DNA of 10,257 nucleotides. Origin: Dehalococcoidales bacterium (GTDB lineage Bacteria; Chloroflexota; Dehalococcoidia; Dehalococcoidales; Fen-1064). Numbering within the stretch: the first letter of the stretch is position 1; every line of letters begins with the position of its first letter. The notes under the pieces were generated by a model. It saw only the letters and a program-made list of their open reading frames with translations, ran no database searches and had not been told where the DNA came from. Shown here in pieces: positions 1-5,849 of this stretch. Both the position numbers and the translations under genes were made by a program. The stretch lies in the NCBI GenBank assembly GCA_016929875.1, contig JAFGHZ010000074.1, positions 1 to 10,257 on the forward strand. The letters run 5' to 3'.

Positions 1-158
1 CGGGCATTTGCCAGCGCAAGACTGGTAAACCCGAGCATAATTGCCGAAATTCCTACCGCTGTCAGAGCGACGGAAGCAATCAAAAAATATGCCAGAGGAG
101 CAAAGATGGCCCCTCCCAGAATTAAACCGATTCCCAGGGCTTGATATGGATTACGCGT
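1..158 (-). CDS. Membrane protein, N-terminal part only (runs off left edge)
   Basis: The protein is unrecognised. The visible 52 residues begin (M/T)RNPYQALGIG and are strongly hydrophobic and Gly/Ala-rich: roughly residues 8-30 and 33-50 look like two membrane-spanning segments separated by a short polar turn, with no charged residue between Arg2 and Arg53. The reading frame opens after a TGA at 171-173 and has no ATG, GTG or TTG before the first hydrophobic segment. A near-perfect extended Shine-Dalgarno sequence, GGGGGTGAT (162-170), puts an in-frame ACG codon (156-158) 7 bases after its GGGGG core, so I took that as the start. The GTG at 164-166 is in another frame and reaches a stop after 14 codons. 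The ACG is either a rare non-canonical start or a change from ATG. The rest of the gene lies outside the window, so function cannot be named. Confidence 0.6.
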
Positions 159-198
159 GTTATCACCCCCTCAGATAGCAGTGAATTCTATGTAAACA

Positions 199-228
199 AT
201 CCTAATGCACAGGACTGCCTCAAGTCAA
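199..228 (-). promoter_or_regulatory. Probable sigma70-type promoter for the left-edge membrane protein
   Basis: On the minus strand TTGACT (223-228) is followed after 18 bases by TAGGAT (199-204). These match the -35 and -10 consensus at 5 of 6 and 4 of 6 positions. Transcription would start near 192, about 35 bases before the proposed ACG start and just upstream of its Shine-Dalgarno sequence, which supports this region being the true 5' end of the gene. Confidence 0.5.
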
Positions 229-274
229 TAAGCGGATGAGAGAGAATGCGTTTGTGTGTCGGAATGGCGCACGT

Positions 275-309
275 TTGCGGACTTTATTTTATCGGCCGAT
301 TGTGATAAA
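275..309 (+). promoter_or_regulatory. Probable promoter/control region of the tRNA cluster
   Basis: The 152 bases between the membrane-protein gene and tRNA-Trp hold a TTGCGG (275-280), the same -35-like hexamer that stands before tRNA-Asn. A clear -10 box at standard spacing is missing: the nearest is GATAAA (304-309, 4 of 6), too far from TTGCGG. Between them is a perfect 10-base palindrome ATCGGCCGAT (291-300), flanked by the inverted pair TTTAT (283-287) and ATAAA (305-309). Promoter placement is therefore tentative. Confidence 0.3.
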
Positions 310-322
310 TTGATTTACGGAT

Positions 323-398
323 AGGAGTGTAGCTCAGTTGGTAGAGCAGTGGTCTCCAAAACCACCGGTCGCGGGTTCGAATCCTGCCACTCCTGCCA
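323..398 (+). tRNA. tRNA-Trp (anticodon CCA)
   Basis: The cloverleaf closes fully. The acceptor stem AGGAGTG (323-329) pairs with CACTCCT (388-394). The anticodon stem GTGGT/ACCAC encloses loop CTCCAAA with anticodon CCA at 356-358. The T-arm carries GGTTCGAATCC, the discriminator is G395, and the 3' CCA (396-398) is encoded. It is the first of five tandem tRNAs separated by 4 to 32 bases, probably one transcript. Confidence 0.97.
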
Positions 399-430
399 GT
401 TTTTTAGGGGTTGTCGGGTGGTAAAAGCAT

Positions 431-518
431 GCCGAAGTGGTGGAAGCTGGTAGACACGCCATCTTGAGGGGGTGGTGGGCGAAAGCCTATGAGAGTTCAA
501 ATCTCTCCTTCGGCACCA
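431..518 (+). tRNA. tRNA-Leu (anticodon GAG)
   Basis: This is a class II tRNA with a long variable arm. Acceptor GCCGAAG (431-437) pairs with CTTCGGC (508-514). The anticodon stem CCATC/GGTGG encloses loop TTGAGGG with anticodon GAG at 466-468. The variable arm is a GGC/GCC stem capped by a GAAA tetraloop, the discriminator is A515, and CCA is encoded at 516-518. It is the second gene of the tRNA cluster. Confidence 0.96.
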
Positions 519-544
519 TAAAATAATAATCGAATATTGTGGGT

Positions 545-619
545 GCGGAAGTAGTTCAGTGGTAGAATGCCTCCTTGCCAAGGAGGAGGTCGCGAGTTCG
601 AATCTCGTCTTCCGCTCCA
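545..619 (+). tRNA. tRNA-Gly (anticodon GCC)
   Basis: Acceptor GCGGAAG (545-551) pairs with CTTCCGC (609-615). The anticodon stem CCTCC/GGAGG encloses TTGCCAA with anticodon GCC at 577-579. The T-loop is TTCGAAT, the discriminator is T616, and CCA (617-619) is encoded. It is the third tRNA in the cluster, only 4 bases ahead of the next one. Confidence 0.97.
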
Positions 620-623
620 CTAA

Positions 624-712
624 GCCGAGGTGGCGGAATAGGCAGACGCGACAGTCTCAAAAACTGTTGAAGGGTAACCTTCGTGACGGTTCGACCCCGT
701 CCCCCGGCACCA
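624..712 (+). tRNA. tRNA-Leu (anticodon CAA)
   Basis: This is a class II tRNA. Acceptor GCCGAGG (624-630) faces CCCCGGC (702-708) and pairs except for an A628-C704 mismatch at the fifth position. The anticodon stem ACAGT/ACTGT encloses CTCAAAA with anticodon CAA at 658-660. The variable arm is a GAAGG/CCTTC stem with a GTAA tetraloop. The T-arm GACGG/CCGTC is perfect, the discriminator is A709, and CCA (710-712) is encoded. The mismatch is the only irregularity, and the gene otherwise looks functional. Confidence 0.95.
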
Positions 713-721
713 GAATCTTAT

Positions 722-795
722 TGCCGCGTTGTGTAGGGGTAGCACAGAGGACTTTGGATCCTTTAGCCCAGGTTCGAATCCTGGCGCGGCAGCCA
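722..795 (+). tRNA. tRNA-Gln (anticodon TTG)
   Basis: Acceptor TGCCGCG (722-728) pairs with CGCGGCA (785-791). The anticodon stem GAGGA/TCCTT (with one G-U pair) encloses CTTTGGA with anticodon TTG at 754-756. The T-arm CCAGG/CCTGG holds TTCGAAT, the discriminator is G792, and CCA (793-795) is encoded. It is the last gene of the cluster. The 20 bases to the convergent VOC gene contain no obvious terminator hairpin. Confidence 0.96.
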
Positions 796-815
796 TCAAG
801 CGCATGATGTATTTA

Positions 816-1178
816 TCAGTTTTTCTCGAGCATTGCCAGCGTTACGCCTGAGGGCTCATTAAACAGGCAGATTTTCGTATGCGCATTGATTTTGAACGGC
901 GCTTCGACGATAAAACCACCATGCTCTTCAATCAGTTTTGCTTTTGTGTCGATGTCGTCCACCCTGATGTATATCGTAAGAAATGGTAACTTTGCTTTTT
1001 TCAACGTGAAAACCCCGCCACCGGCAAAAGCTGTCTTTACTTCACCGGCGGGGAACTCGTAAATGCCGGTTTTCTTGTCGTACTCGTCCTCCCAGTCGAA
1101 GACTTTTTTCAGGAATTCGGTCGTTTTTTTCGCATCGTGGCTTGCCAGTTCCCAATAACATACCGGGTTCTTTTGCAT
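816..1178 (-). CDS. VOC-family (glyoxalase/bleomycin-resistance fold) protein
   Basis: This 120-residue soluble protein has the pattern of a small vicinal-oxygen-chelate protein with two beta-alpha-beta-beta-beta halves. The first half opens with CYWELAS, a helix over KKTTEFLKKVFDWE and strands through the GGGVF region. The second has strand TIYIRVDDID, a helix, then GGFIVEAPF and the closing strand block FNEPSGVTLAMLE, the usual (D/E)PxG motif near the C-terminus. Members include glyoxalases, dioxygenase-like enzymes and drug-binding proteins, so the reaction cannot be assigned. The metal ligands are not clearly conserved: the usual first-half position near residue 14 is His. The start ATG is fixed by AGGAGG (1184-1189) 5 bases upstream. 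The gene is transcribed toward the tRNA cluster and divergently from tRNA-Asn, and appears to be a single-gene unit. Confidence 0.85.
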   Translation of the reverse strand: MQKNPVCYWELASHDAKKTTEFLKKVFDWEDEYDKKTGIYEFPAGEVKTAFAGGGVFTLKKAKLPFLTIYIRVDDIDTKAKLIEEHGGFIVEAPFKINAHTKICLFNEPSGVTLAMLEKN

Positions 1179-1205
1179 AATCTCCTCCTGAACAAGTATG
1201 GCATC

Positions 1206-1234
1206 ATTGTAGCACTGTCTACCCTTAAGATGAA
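1206..1234 (-). promoter_or_regulatory. Promoter of the VOC gene (extended -10)
   Basis: On the minus strand TACAAT (1206-1211, 5 of 6) is preceded by TGC, making an extended -10 element. A weak -35 TTCATC (1229-1234) lies 17 bases upstream. The predicted start near 1200 leaves a short leader to the ATG at 1178. Confidence 0.55.
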
Positions 1235-1246
1235 GTGTTTTCCCGA

Positions 1247-1275
1247 TTGCGGTTTTGATAGGGGATTGTTATAAT
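1247..1275 (+). promoter_or_regulatory. Promoter of tRNA-Asn
   Basis: TTGCGG (1247-1252) and a perfect TATAAT (1270-1275) are separated by exactly 17 bases. Transcription would start near 1282, about 35 bases before the mature tRNA. It is divergent from, and within about 40 bases of, the VOC promoter. Confidence 0.65.
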
Positions 1276-1316
1276 AACAAATTGTTGGGTTAAAACCCCG
1301 TAGTAATTGTCAGTGT

Positions 1317-1391
1317 TCCCCGATAGCTCAACGGTAGAGCGGGCGGCTGTTAACCGCTAGGTTCTAGGTTCGAATCCTAGTCGGGGAGCCA
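1317..1391 (+). tRNA. tRNA-Asn (anticodon GTT)
   Basis: Acceptor TCCCCGA (1317-1323) pairs with TCGGGGA (1381-1387). The anticodon stem GGCGG/CCGCT (one G-U) encloses CTGTTAA with anticodon GTT at 1349-1351. The T-arm is CTAGG/CCTAG around TTCGAAT, the discriminator is G1388 and CCA (1389-1391) is encoded. It stands alone, with its own promoter. Downstream, GCCAG/CTGGC could form only a short 5-bp hairpin with no proper T-tract, so I did not call a terminator. Confidence 0.97.
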
Positions 1392-1476
1392 GTTTACCTC
1401 TGGCGTGTCTCCCATCCTGATTATTTCTTTTCCCTTAAAGTCTTTGTCTTGCCGTACCGTTTGCGCACTACGTGCC

Positions 1477-1506
1477 TTGCGTTCTCCTGCGGGTAAAGTG
1501 TATATT
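1477..1506 (+). promoter_or_regulatory. Probable promoter of the hydrolase/ene-reductase unit
   Basis: TTGCGT (1477-1482) and TATATT (1501-1506, 5 of 6) are 18 bases apart. Transcription would start near 1513, 25 bases before the ATG at 1538. This also argues against the longer reading frame that starts at a GTG at 1472. Confidence 0.45.
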
Positions 1507-1537
1507 ATCCCCAGAATCGCTGCTAAAGGAGGGTGCC

Positions 1538-3271
1538 ATGGCTGTCAAATCGATCAAGATTGAGCGCGATGTCCCGATGAAGATGAGGGACGGTGTCATC
1601 CTCCGCGCCGACATATACCGCCCGGACGACAATGAAAAACACCCTGCCATCGTCGCGCGCACGCCCTACAATAAATTGATCGCTGACGACGACTGCCTTT
1701 CGCCAATGCGCGGCGCATTTGCCGGTTACGTGTTCGTTGTTCAGGACATGCGGGGCAGGTTTGCTTCGGATGGTGTGTGGGGTGGCATCGGTGACGAAGG
1801 GCAGGATGGCTACGACACGATTGAAAATGTAGCCGCAGAAAAATGGTGTGACGGCAATGTCGGCATGTCCGGCTGCTCATACCTTGGACGCAACCAGTGG
1901 CAGGCGGCTGTCGAAAACCCGCCACACCTCAAAGCAATCGCCCCGGATATCGCCGGCTCGGGGCCGCTCCACGAATCGCGTATGGCCGGGCCGATCGATT
2001 TCGAGAATATGATACAGTGGTCTCTAGGCATGGCCGTTGACGTTCTGGAAAGGATGCGGAAGCAGGGCAAAGACGTTATCAAAGCGCAGGAAATGCTCGC
2101 CCGCGCCCTCTTCAACCTCCCGGAAGTGTACAATTACCTGCCCGTCAATGACACCCCTCATTTCCAGTTCGAAGGGCTGAAGGACGTTTACGACCGCATA
2201 ACCGAAGCCCTGCCACCCGGATGTACGACTGACGCTGACCTGTGGTGGTCTTATGAAAAGATAACGGTGCCGTGCTTTTCCGGCACCGGCTGGTACGATA
2301 TTAACACCTTGGGCGCCTTCACCAATTTCGAAAAGATGCGTGAGAGAGGTGGTTCGAAGGTGGCGCGTGAGGGGCAATACCTGATTTGCGGACCGTGGAC
2401 GCACGGCTTCCGCGTGCAGGCTTACGCCGGCGCACTGCATTTCGGCCCCGCCGCGTCGCCGGTGGCGTCGTTCACGAACGAGCGCCGTATCACGTTCTTC
2501 GACAAATACCTCCGCGGCATCGAGGCCCCAAAGCCGAACCCTCCGGTCCGCTATTTCGTCATGGGGCTGAACAGATGGCATGACGCTGACACCTGGCCTC
2601 TCCCCAACACGCAATGGCAGAGGTTCTTCCTCCACAGCAAGGGGCATGCCCATACCGCCGTGGGTGATGGCGTCCTGTCGCGAGACAATCCCGCCTCTGA
2701 GGCGGCCGACATCTTTGTGTACGACCCGCGTTTCCCCGTTCCGACTGCCGGTGGGTGGTTGCTAGGCGGGGGTTCGCTGGTGCCCGGGCCGCTTGAGCAA
2801 ACTTTCGTGGAAAGACGCGGTGATGTGCTGTGCTACACTACGCCGGAGTTGAAACAAGATGTGGAGGTGACCGGCCCCGTCAAGCTGCACCTTTTCGCTT
2901 CCACTTCCACCAGGGACACTGACTTCGTTGCTAAGCTGTGTGATGTTCACCCGGACGGCTCCTCTTACAACGTGGTCGATGGGTGGATACGTGCAAAATA
3001 CCGCAAGGGAATCATGCACCCTGAGTTAGTGGAACCGGGCAAAACCTACGAATACACTATAGACTTAGCGCACACGAGCATGCTGTTCAAGGCCGGGCAC
3101 CGTATCCGTCTGGTCATCACCAGCTCCAACTTCCCCCGAATTGACAGGAACATGAACACCGGTAATGCATTCGGGGTTGACAAGACCGGCATCCCGGCAG
3201 TGCAGACTATATTCCACGAGCCGGACGCCGCCTCGTACATAGACCTGCCGGTGATACCTTCGGGGAAATAG
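1538..3271 (+). CDS. CocE/NonD-family serine hydrolase (X-Pro dipeptidyl-peptidase-like)
   Basis: This 577-residue alpha/beta hydrolase belongs to the family of cocaine esterase CocE, glutaryl-7-ACA acylase and X-Pro dipeptidyl peptidases, which hydrolyse ester or amide bonds. The N-terminal RDGVILRADIYRP block starts the hydrolase domain. The nucleophile Ser114 is in GCSYLG, Asp254 in GWYD and His289 in GPWTHG, matching the order and spacing of the CocE triad (Ser117, Asp259, His287). A C-terminal jelly-roll domain follows, with TGPVKLHLFAST near residue 445 and the GHRIRLVITSSNFPR block near 520, typical of the family. No signal peptide is visible, so it is probably cytoplasmic. The ATG at 1538 is chosen because AAAGGAGG lies just upstream; an in-frame GTG at 1472 overlaps the promoter. 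The next gene follows after 37 bases. The substrate cannot be inferred. Base composition is more GC-rich than the gene that follows. Confidence 0.93.
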   Translation: MAVKSIKIERDVPMKMRDGVILRADIYRPDDNEKHPAIVARTPYNKLIADDDCLSPMRGAFAGYVFVVQDMRGRFASDGVWGGIGDEGQDGYDTIENVAAEKWCDGNVGMSGCSYLGRNQWQAAVENPPHLKAIAPDIAGSGPLHESRMAGPIDFENMIQWSLGMAVDVLERMRKQGKDVIKAQEMLARALFNLPEVYNYLPVNDTPHFQFEGLKDVYDRITEALPPGCTTDADLWWSYEKITVPCFSGTGWYDINTLGAFTNFEKMRERGGSKVAREGQYLICGPWTHGFRVQAYAGALHFGPAASPVASFTNERRITFFDKYLRGIEAPKPNPPVRYFVMGLNRWHDADTWPLPNTQWQRFFLHSKGHAHTAVGDGVLSRDNPASEAADIFVYDPRFPVPTAGGWLLGGGSLVPGPLEQTFVERRGDVLCYTTPELKQDVEVTGPVKLHLFASTSTRDTDFVAKLCDVHPDGSSYNVVDGWIRAKYRKGIMHPELVEPGKTYEYTIDLAHTSMLFKAGHRIRLVITSSNFPRIDRNMNTGNAFGVDKTGIPAVQTIFHEPDAASYIDLPVIPSGK

Positions 3272-3308
3272 ATAGATTGGTCGAATAATAAGATAGGGGG
3301 GTGACACT

Positions 3309-4439
3309 TTGATGTTAAGGATGGCTCAAGAGGGTAAAATCGGCAGCCTTGTCTTGAAAAATAGAATCGTTAGGTCCGCAACGATGGACGCAATGGCGAC
3401 ACCCGATGGTAGTGTCACCGATAGGCAGATTGTTTTTTACCGTCAGCTGGCAGAAGGCGGTTCGGCACTAATCATAACCGGGCATACATGGGTTCAAAAG
3501 AATGGACAGGCGAGCGCCAACCAGATGGGGATTGATGATGACAGGTTCATTTCTGGTCTCGCAAGAATCGCAAGGGTTGTTCATGATTGTGGTTCTGGCG
3601 CTAAAGCAGTACTACAGTTAACTCACTGCGGCAGACAGACTGCAGAACAACCTGACCCGATAGCACCTTCAGCGGTTTTTGAACCATATCTTAAGCGGAT
3701 GCCGCGTGAGATGAGTATAGACGAGATTAAAAAAACTATTGTCGCCTTTGCCGAGGGAGCAAGAAGGGCGCGCGATGCCGGATTTGACGGCGTACAACTG
3801 CACGCTGCCCACGGCTGGTTATTAAGTGGATTTTTATCGCCTTTTACCAACCGCCGCACAGATAGCTATGGCGGTACCACGGAATCACGATGCCGGATAC
3901 TGGAAGAAATTTATGATTCCATTAGAGCCAGGGTGGGAAAAGACTTTCCGGTGATGGTCAAGATGAATGTCGATGATTTTATTATAGGTGGGGTTGATCT
4001 CGCCGAAGCAAAGCGGATTGCGAAAAGGCTGGTAAAGAAGGGGTTTGCCGGCATTGAGACCAGCGGCGGAATGTGGGAATGTCTAGTACGGAGCGAGGCG
4101 GAACTTGGCTGGAAGCCGGTACTGATTCCTGAGTCCCGGACCAATGTCAAAGCTGGAGAAAATGAAGGCTATTTTCGTGTGTCAGCCGGAGAGATTAAGA
4201 AGGCAACAAAGAGCCCGATAGTACTTGTCGGTGGATTGCGGTCGGTCGGTGTGATCGAAACGATACTGGCGCAAGGGGATGCCGACTTTATATCATTATC
4301 ACGTCCTCTCATCAGGGAACCCGACCTTCCCAGAAAATGGTTGGAAGGCATTAAAACTTCTGCTGATTGTATTTCCTGTAATTCCTGTTTGGGGACTCTA
4401 TGGGAAGGAGGACTTCGCTGCCTCAAAATAAAAGAATAA
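3309..4439 (+). CDS. Old Yellow Enzyme-family NADH:flavin oxidoreductase with C-terminal Cys cluster
   Basis: This 376-residue FMN-binding TIM barrel reduces activated C=C bonds or related substrates with a nicotinamide donor. N-terminal LKNRIVRSATMDAMA and QLTHCGR (about 103-109) are family flavin-site motifs. The signature HAAHGWLLSGFLSP (165-178), followed by NRRTDSYGG, supplies the His165/His168 pair. Trp170 stands where Tyr is commonest. LVGGLRS and SLSRPLIREPDLP bind FMN phosphate and close the barrel. Four cysteines follow (354, 357, 360, 371; C-x2-C-x2-C-x10-C), resembling the [4Fe-4S] motif of 2,4-dienoyl-CoA reductase-like members. The protein ends there, without their C-terminal FAD/NAD(P) domains, so an outside electron donor is likely. 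The start is TTG at 3309 (7 bases after GGGGG of a GGGGGTGA site) or the adjacent ATG at 3312, a one-residue difference. It probably forms an operon with the hydrolase, 37 bases upstream. It meets lysA tail to tail. Confidence 0.9.
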   Translation: MMLRMAQEGKIGSLVLKNRIVRSATMDAMATPDGSVTDRQIVFYRQLAEGGSALIITGHTWVQKNGQASANQMGIDDDRFISGLARIARVVHDCGSGAKAVLQLTHCGRQTAEQPDPIAPSAVFEPYLKRMPREMSIDEIKKTIVAFAEGARRARDAGFDGVQLHAAHGWLLSGFLSPFTNRRTDSYGGTTESRCRILEEIYDSIRARVGKDFPVMVKMNVDDFIIGGVDLAEAKRIAKRLVKKGFAGIETSGGMWECLVRSEAELGWKPVLIPESRTNVKAGENEGYFRVSAGEIKKATKSPIVLVGGLRSVGVIETILAQGDADFISLSRPLIREPDLPRKWLEGIKTSADCISCNSCLGTLWEGGLRCLKIKE

Positions 4440-4472
4440 CGATGCGGCAAAAACACATGCCCGGTAAATATA

Positions 4473-5765
4473 TTAAGTGCATATTCTTTTAGAATGAGAT
4501 AACAGGTTCGGTTTGAATTTGAGTGTCGCAAACAGGTCGTCGATTGTTTCCGCGCGTTTGATGAGCTCAACATTACCATCCGTACGCAGGAGCAACTGCT
4601 GGGGGCGCAACCAGCCGTTATAATTGCCGCCCATCGCCGGGCTGTGGGCGCCGGTGTCGTGCTGGACCATAATATCGCCCGCTTCTGTTCTGGGTAACAG
4701 ACGCTGTTTGGCGAATTTGTCGCTGTTTTCGCATAGCGGGCCGACGACATCGACTACTTCTTCGCCGCCGTGCTTCGGTTGGCCGTTGCTGTCGAGGATG
4801 GTGATGTGGTGGTAAGCCGTCTCGTAAATCGCCGGTCGCGGGTTCGCCGTCATCGTGGCGGCATCGACCCCGACATATTCGCGGTATTTGCTCATCCGAT
4901 TGATTACAGTCGCTACCAGTGTGCCGTGGGGACCGGTGATGAATCTACCGCATTCCATAAACAGTCGAGGCGCATACCCGTGGTTTTGCCCGAATCCATC
5001 CAGTAATGCCTTCGCTTCTCCAGCTAAAGCGGGGATATCGAAAGGTTTGCCTTCCGGTTTGTAAGGTATGCCTATTCCGCCCCCGATATTGAAAAACTCG
5101 AACTTAATCCCCAGGGCTACGGAGGCCGTTTCGATGACTTCCAGAAGCATGCGGACAGTTTCTACCATGTAGCGATGGTCCAGTTCGTTAGAAATAATCA
5201 TCGTGTGCAGCCCGAAACGTTTCGCGCCGCGTTCTTTTGCCCGGCGGTAGGCTTCGATAATCTGGTCGTGCCGGACCCCGTATTTCGCCTCGACAGGATT
5301 TCCGATGAATCGGGTTCCCTGTCGCCGTTCGCCAGGATTATAACGGAAGCAAATCAGCTCCGGGAATTCGGCTACTTTGGTAATCATTGTGATGTCGTCG
5401 AGGTTCAGTATGCACCCGCCGTCTGCCAGTGCCAGTTGAATCAGCTCTGTGGAGGTGTTGTTCGAGGAGAACATGATATCCTGCGGCTTGAACCCGTTCT
5501 GACGTGCCAGCATTAGTTCCGATGGAGAACTACAGTCGAGTCCGAAGCCCAACTTATGCATAATCCGGAGAATCGCCGGAGTGGGTAAGGCTTTCACGGC
5601 ATAAAATTCCTGGAAGCCTTCGACATCTTTGAAGGCGAGTTTTAAACTTTCCCCGGTTTCTATGATTCCCTGCTCGTCGAAAATATGAAAAGGAGTACCG
5701 AAATGCTTGATAACCGAGGGCAATATCGGGAACAGGCGCTCTTCGAAAGCTTGCGACATCGGCAT
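4473..5765 (-). CDS. lysA: Diaminopimelate decarboxylase-like PLP enzyme (LysA)
   Basis: This 430-residue fold-type III PLP decarboxylase probably converts meso-diaminopimelate to lysine and CO2, the last step of the DAP route. The barrel carries the PLP lysine Lys58 in FYAVKA, GLDCSSPSEL (substrate-side loop), phosphate-binding NIGGGIGIPY (226-235) and ECGRFI (271-276). The C-terminal domain has GPLCENSD (Cys345, Glu346), HDTGAH (369-374) and NYNGWLRP (381-388). The usual HIGSQ-like segment is replaced by GLHTMIISN (185-193), so this is a divergent subfamily and a related carboxylated amino acid or amino-sugar-like substrate cannot be excluded. The asd gene directly upstream favours DAP. The ATG at 5765 is chosen over a frame opening at 5801 because AAGGAGGAGG (5774-5783) lies 8 bases upstream. 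A strong hairpin separates it from asd. Confidence 0.85.
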   Translation of the reverse strand: MPMSQAFEERLFPILPSVIKHFGTPFHIFDEQGIIETGESLKLAFKDVEGFQEFYAVKALPTPAILRIMHKLGFGLDCSSPSELMLARQNGFKPQDIMFSSNNTSTELIQLALADGGCILNLDDITMITKVAEFPELICFRYNPGERRQGTRFIGNPVEAKYGVRHDQIIEAYRRAKERGAKRFGLHTMIISNELDHRYMVETVRMLLEVIETASVALGIKFEFFNIGGGIGIPYKPEGKPFDIPALAGEAKALLDGFGQNHGYAPRLFMECGRFITGPHGTLVATVINRMSKYREYVGVDAATMTANPRPAIYETAYHHITILDSNGQPKHGGEEVVDVVGPLCENSDKFAKQRLLPRTEAGDIMVQHDTGAHSPAMGGNYNGWLRPQQLLLRTDGNVELIKRAETIDDLFATLKFKPNLLSHSKRICT

Positions 5766-5773
5766 GGCAGTGT

Positions 5774-5783
5774 CCTCCTCCTT
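5774..5783 (-). promoter_or_regulatory. Ribosome binding site deciding the lysA start
   Basis: Minus-strand AAGGAGGAGG is a tandem Shine-Dalgarno core, its last AGGAGG 8 bases before the ATG at 5765. It excludes the upstream in-frame ATG at 5801, which would lie inside the hairpin. The base of the terminator-like hairpin is only about 5 bases upstream. Confidence 0.8.
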
Positions 5784-5788
5784 TATGA

Positions 5789-5813
5789 AAAAGGGGGGCA
5801 TCGCCCCTCTTTT
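5789..5813 (-). terminator. Intrinsic terminator or attenuator between asd and lysA
   Basis: An 11-bp stem (5789-5799 with 5803-5813, one G-U pair) is closed by a 3-base loop. It has a G/C-rich top half and an A/T base, so either strand ends in a T-rich tract. On the minus strand the stem is followed by T's and lies 36 bases after the asd stop and just before the lysA ribosome binding site. It could end asd transcripts or modulate read-through into lysA. Confidence 0.75.
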
Positions 5814-5849
5814 ATTTTAGTACGGGTGGGGTATGCCGGTTATGTTGAC

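Noticed and set aside
323..795. tRNA cluster as an integration site for a mobile element
   Set aside because: No integrase gene and no duplicated tRNA 3' end are present; all tRNAs are complete and the flanking genes look chromosomal.
315..807. Open frames on both strands across the tRNA cluster
   Set aside because: Every base of structure here is explained by five complete cloverleaf tRNAs.
1388..1405. Terminator after tRNA-Asn (GCCAG/CTGGC)
   Set aside because: The stem is only 5 bp, includes the tRNA 3' end, and has no adjacent T-run.
1472..1537. Extended N-terminus of the hydrolase from the GTG at 1472
   Set aside because: It overlaps a probable promoter, has no ribosome binding site, and the family alignment begins at the ATG at 1538 behind AAAGGAGG.
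2024..2653. A 209-codon open frame on the minus strand inside the hydrolase gene
   Set aside because: It runs opposite a GC-rich gene with an intact catalytic triad. Such long antisense frames are expected from its codon bias.
4440..4472. Shared terminator between the convergent oxidoreductase and lysA genes
   Set aside because: The 33-base gap contains no stem longer than about 3 bp.
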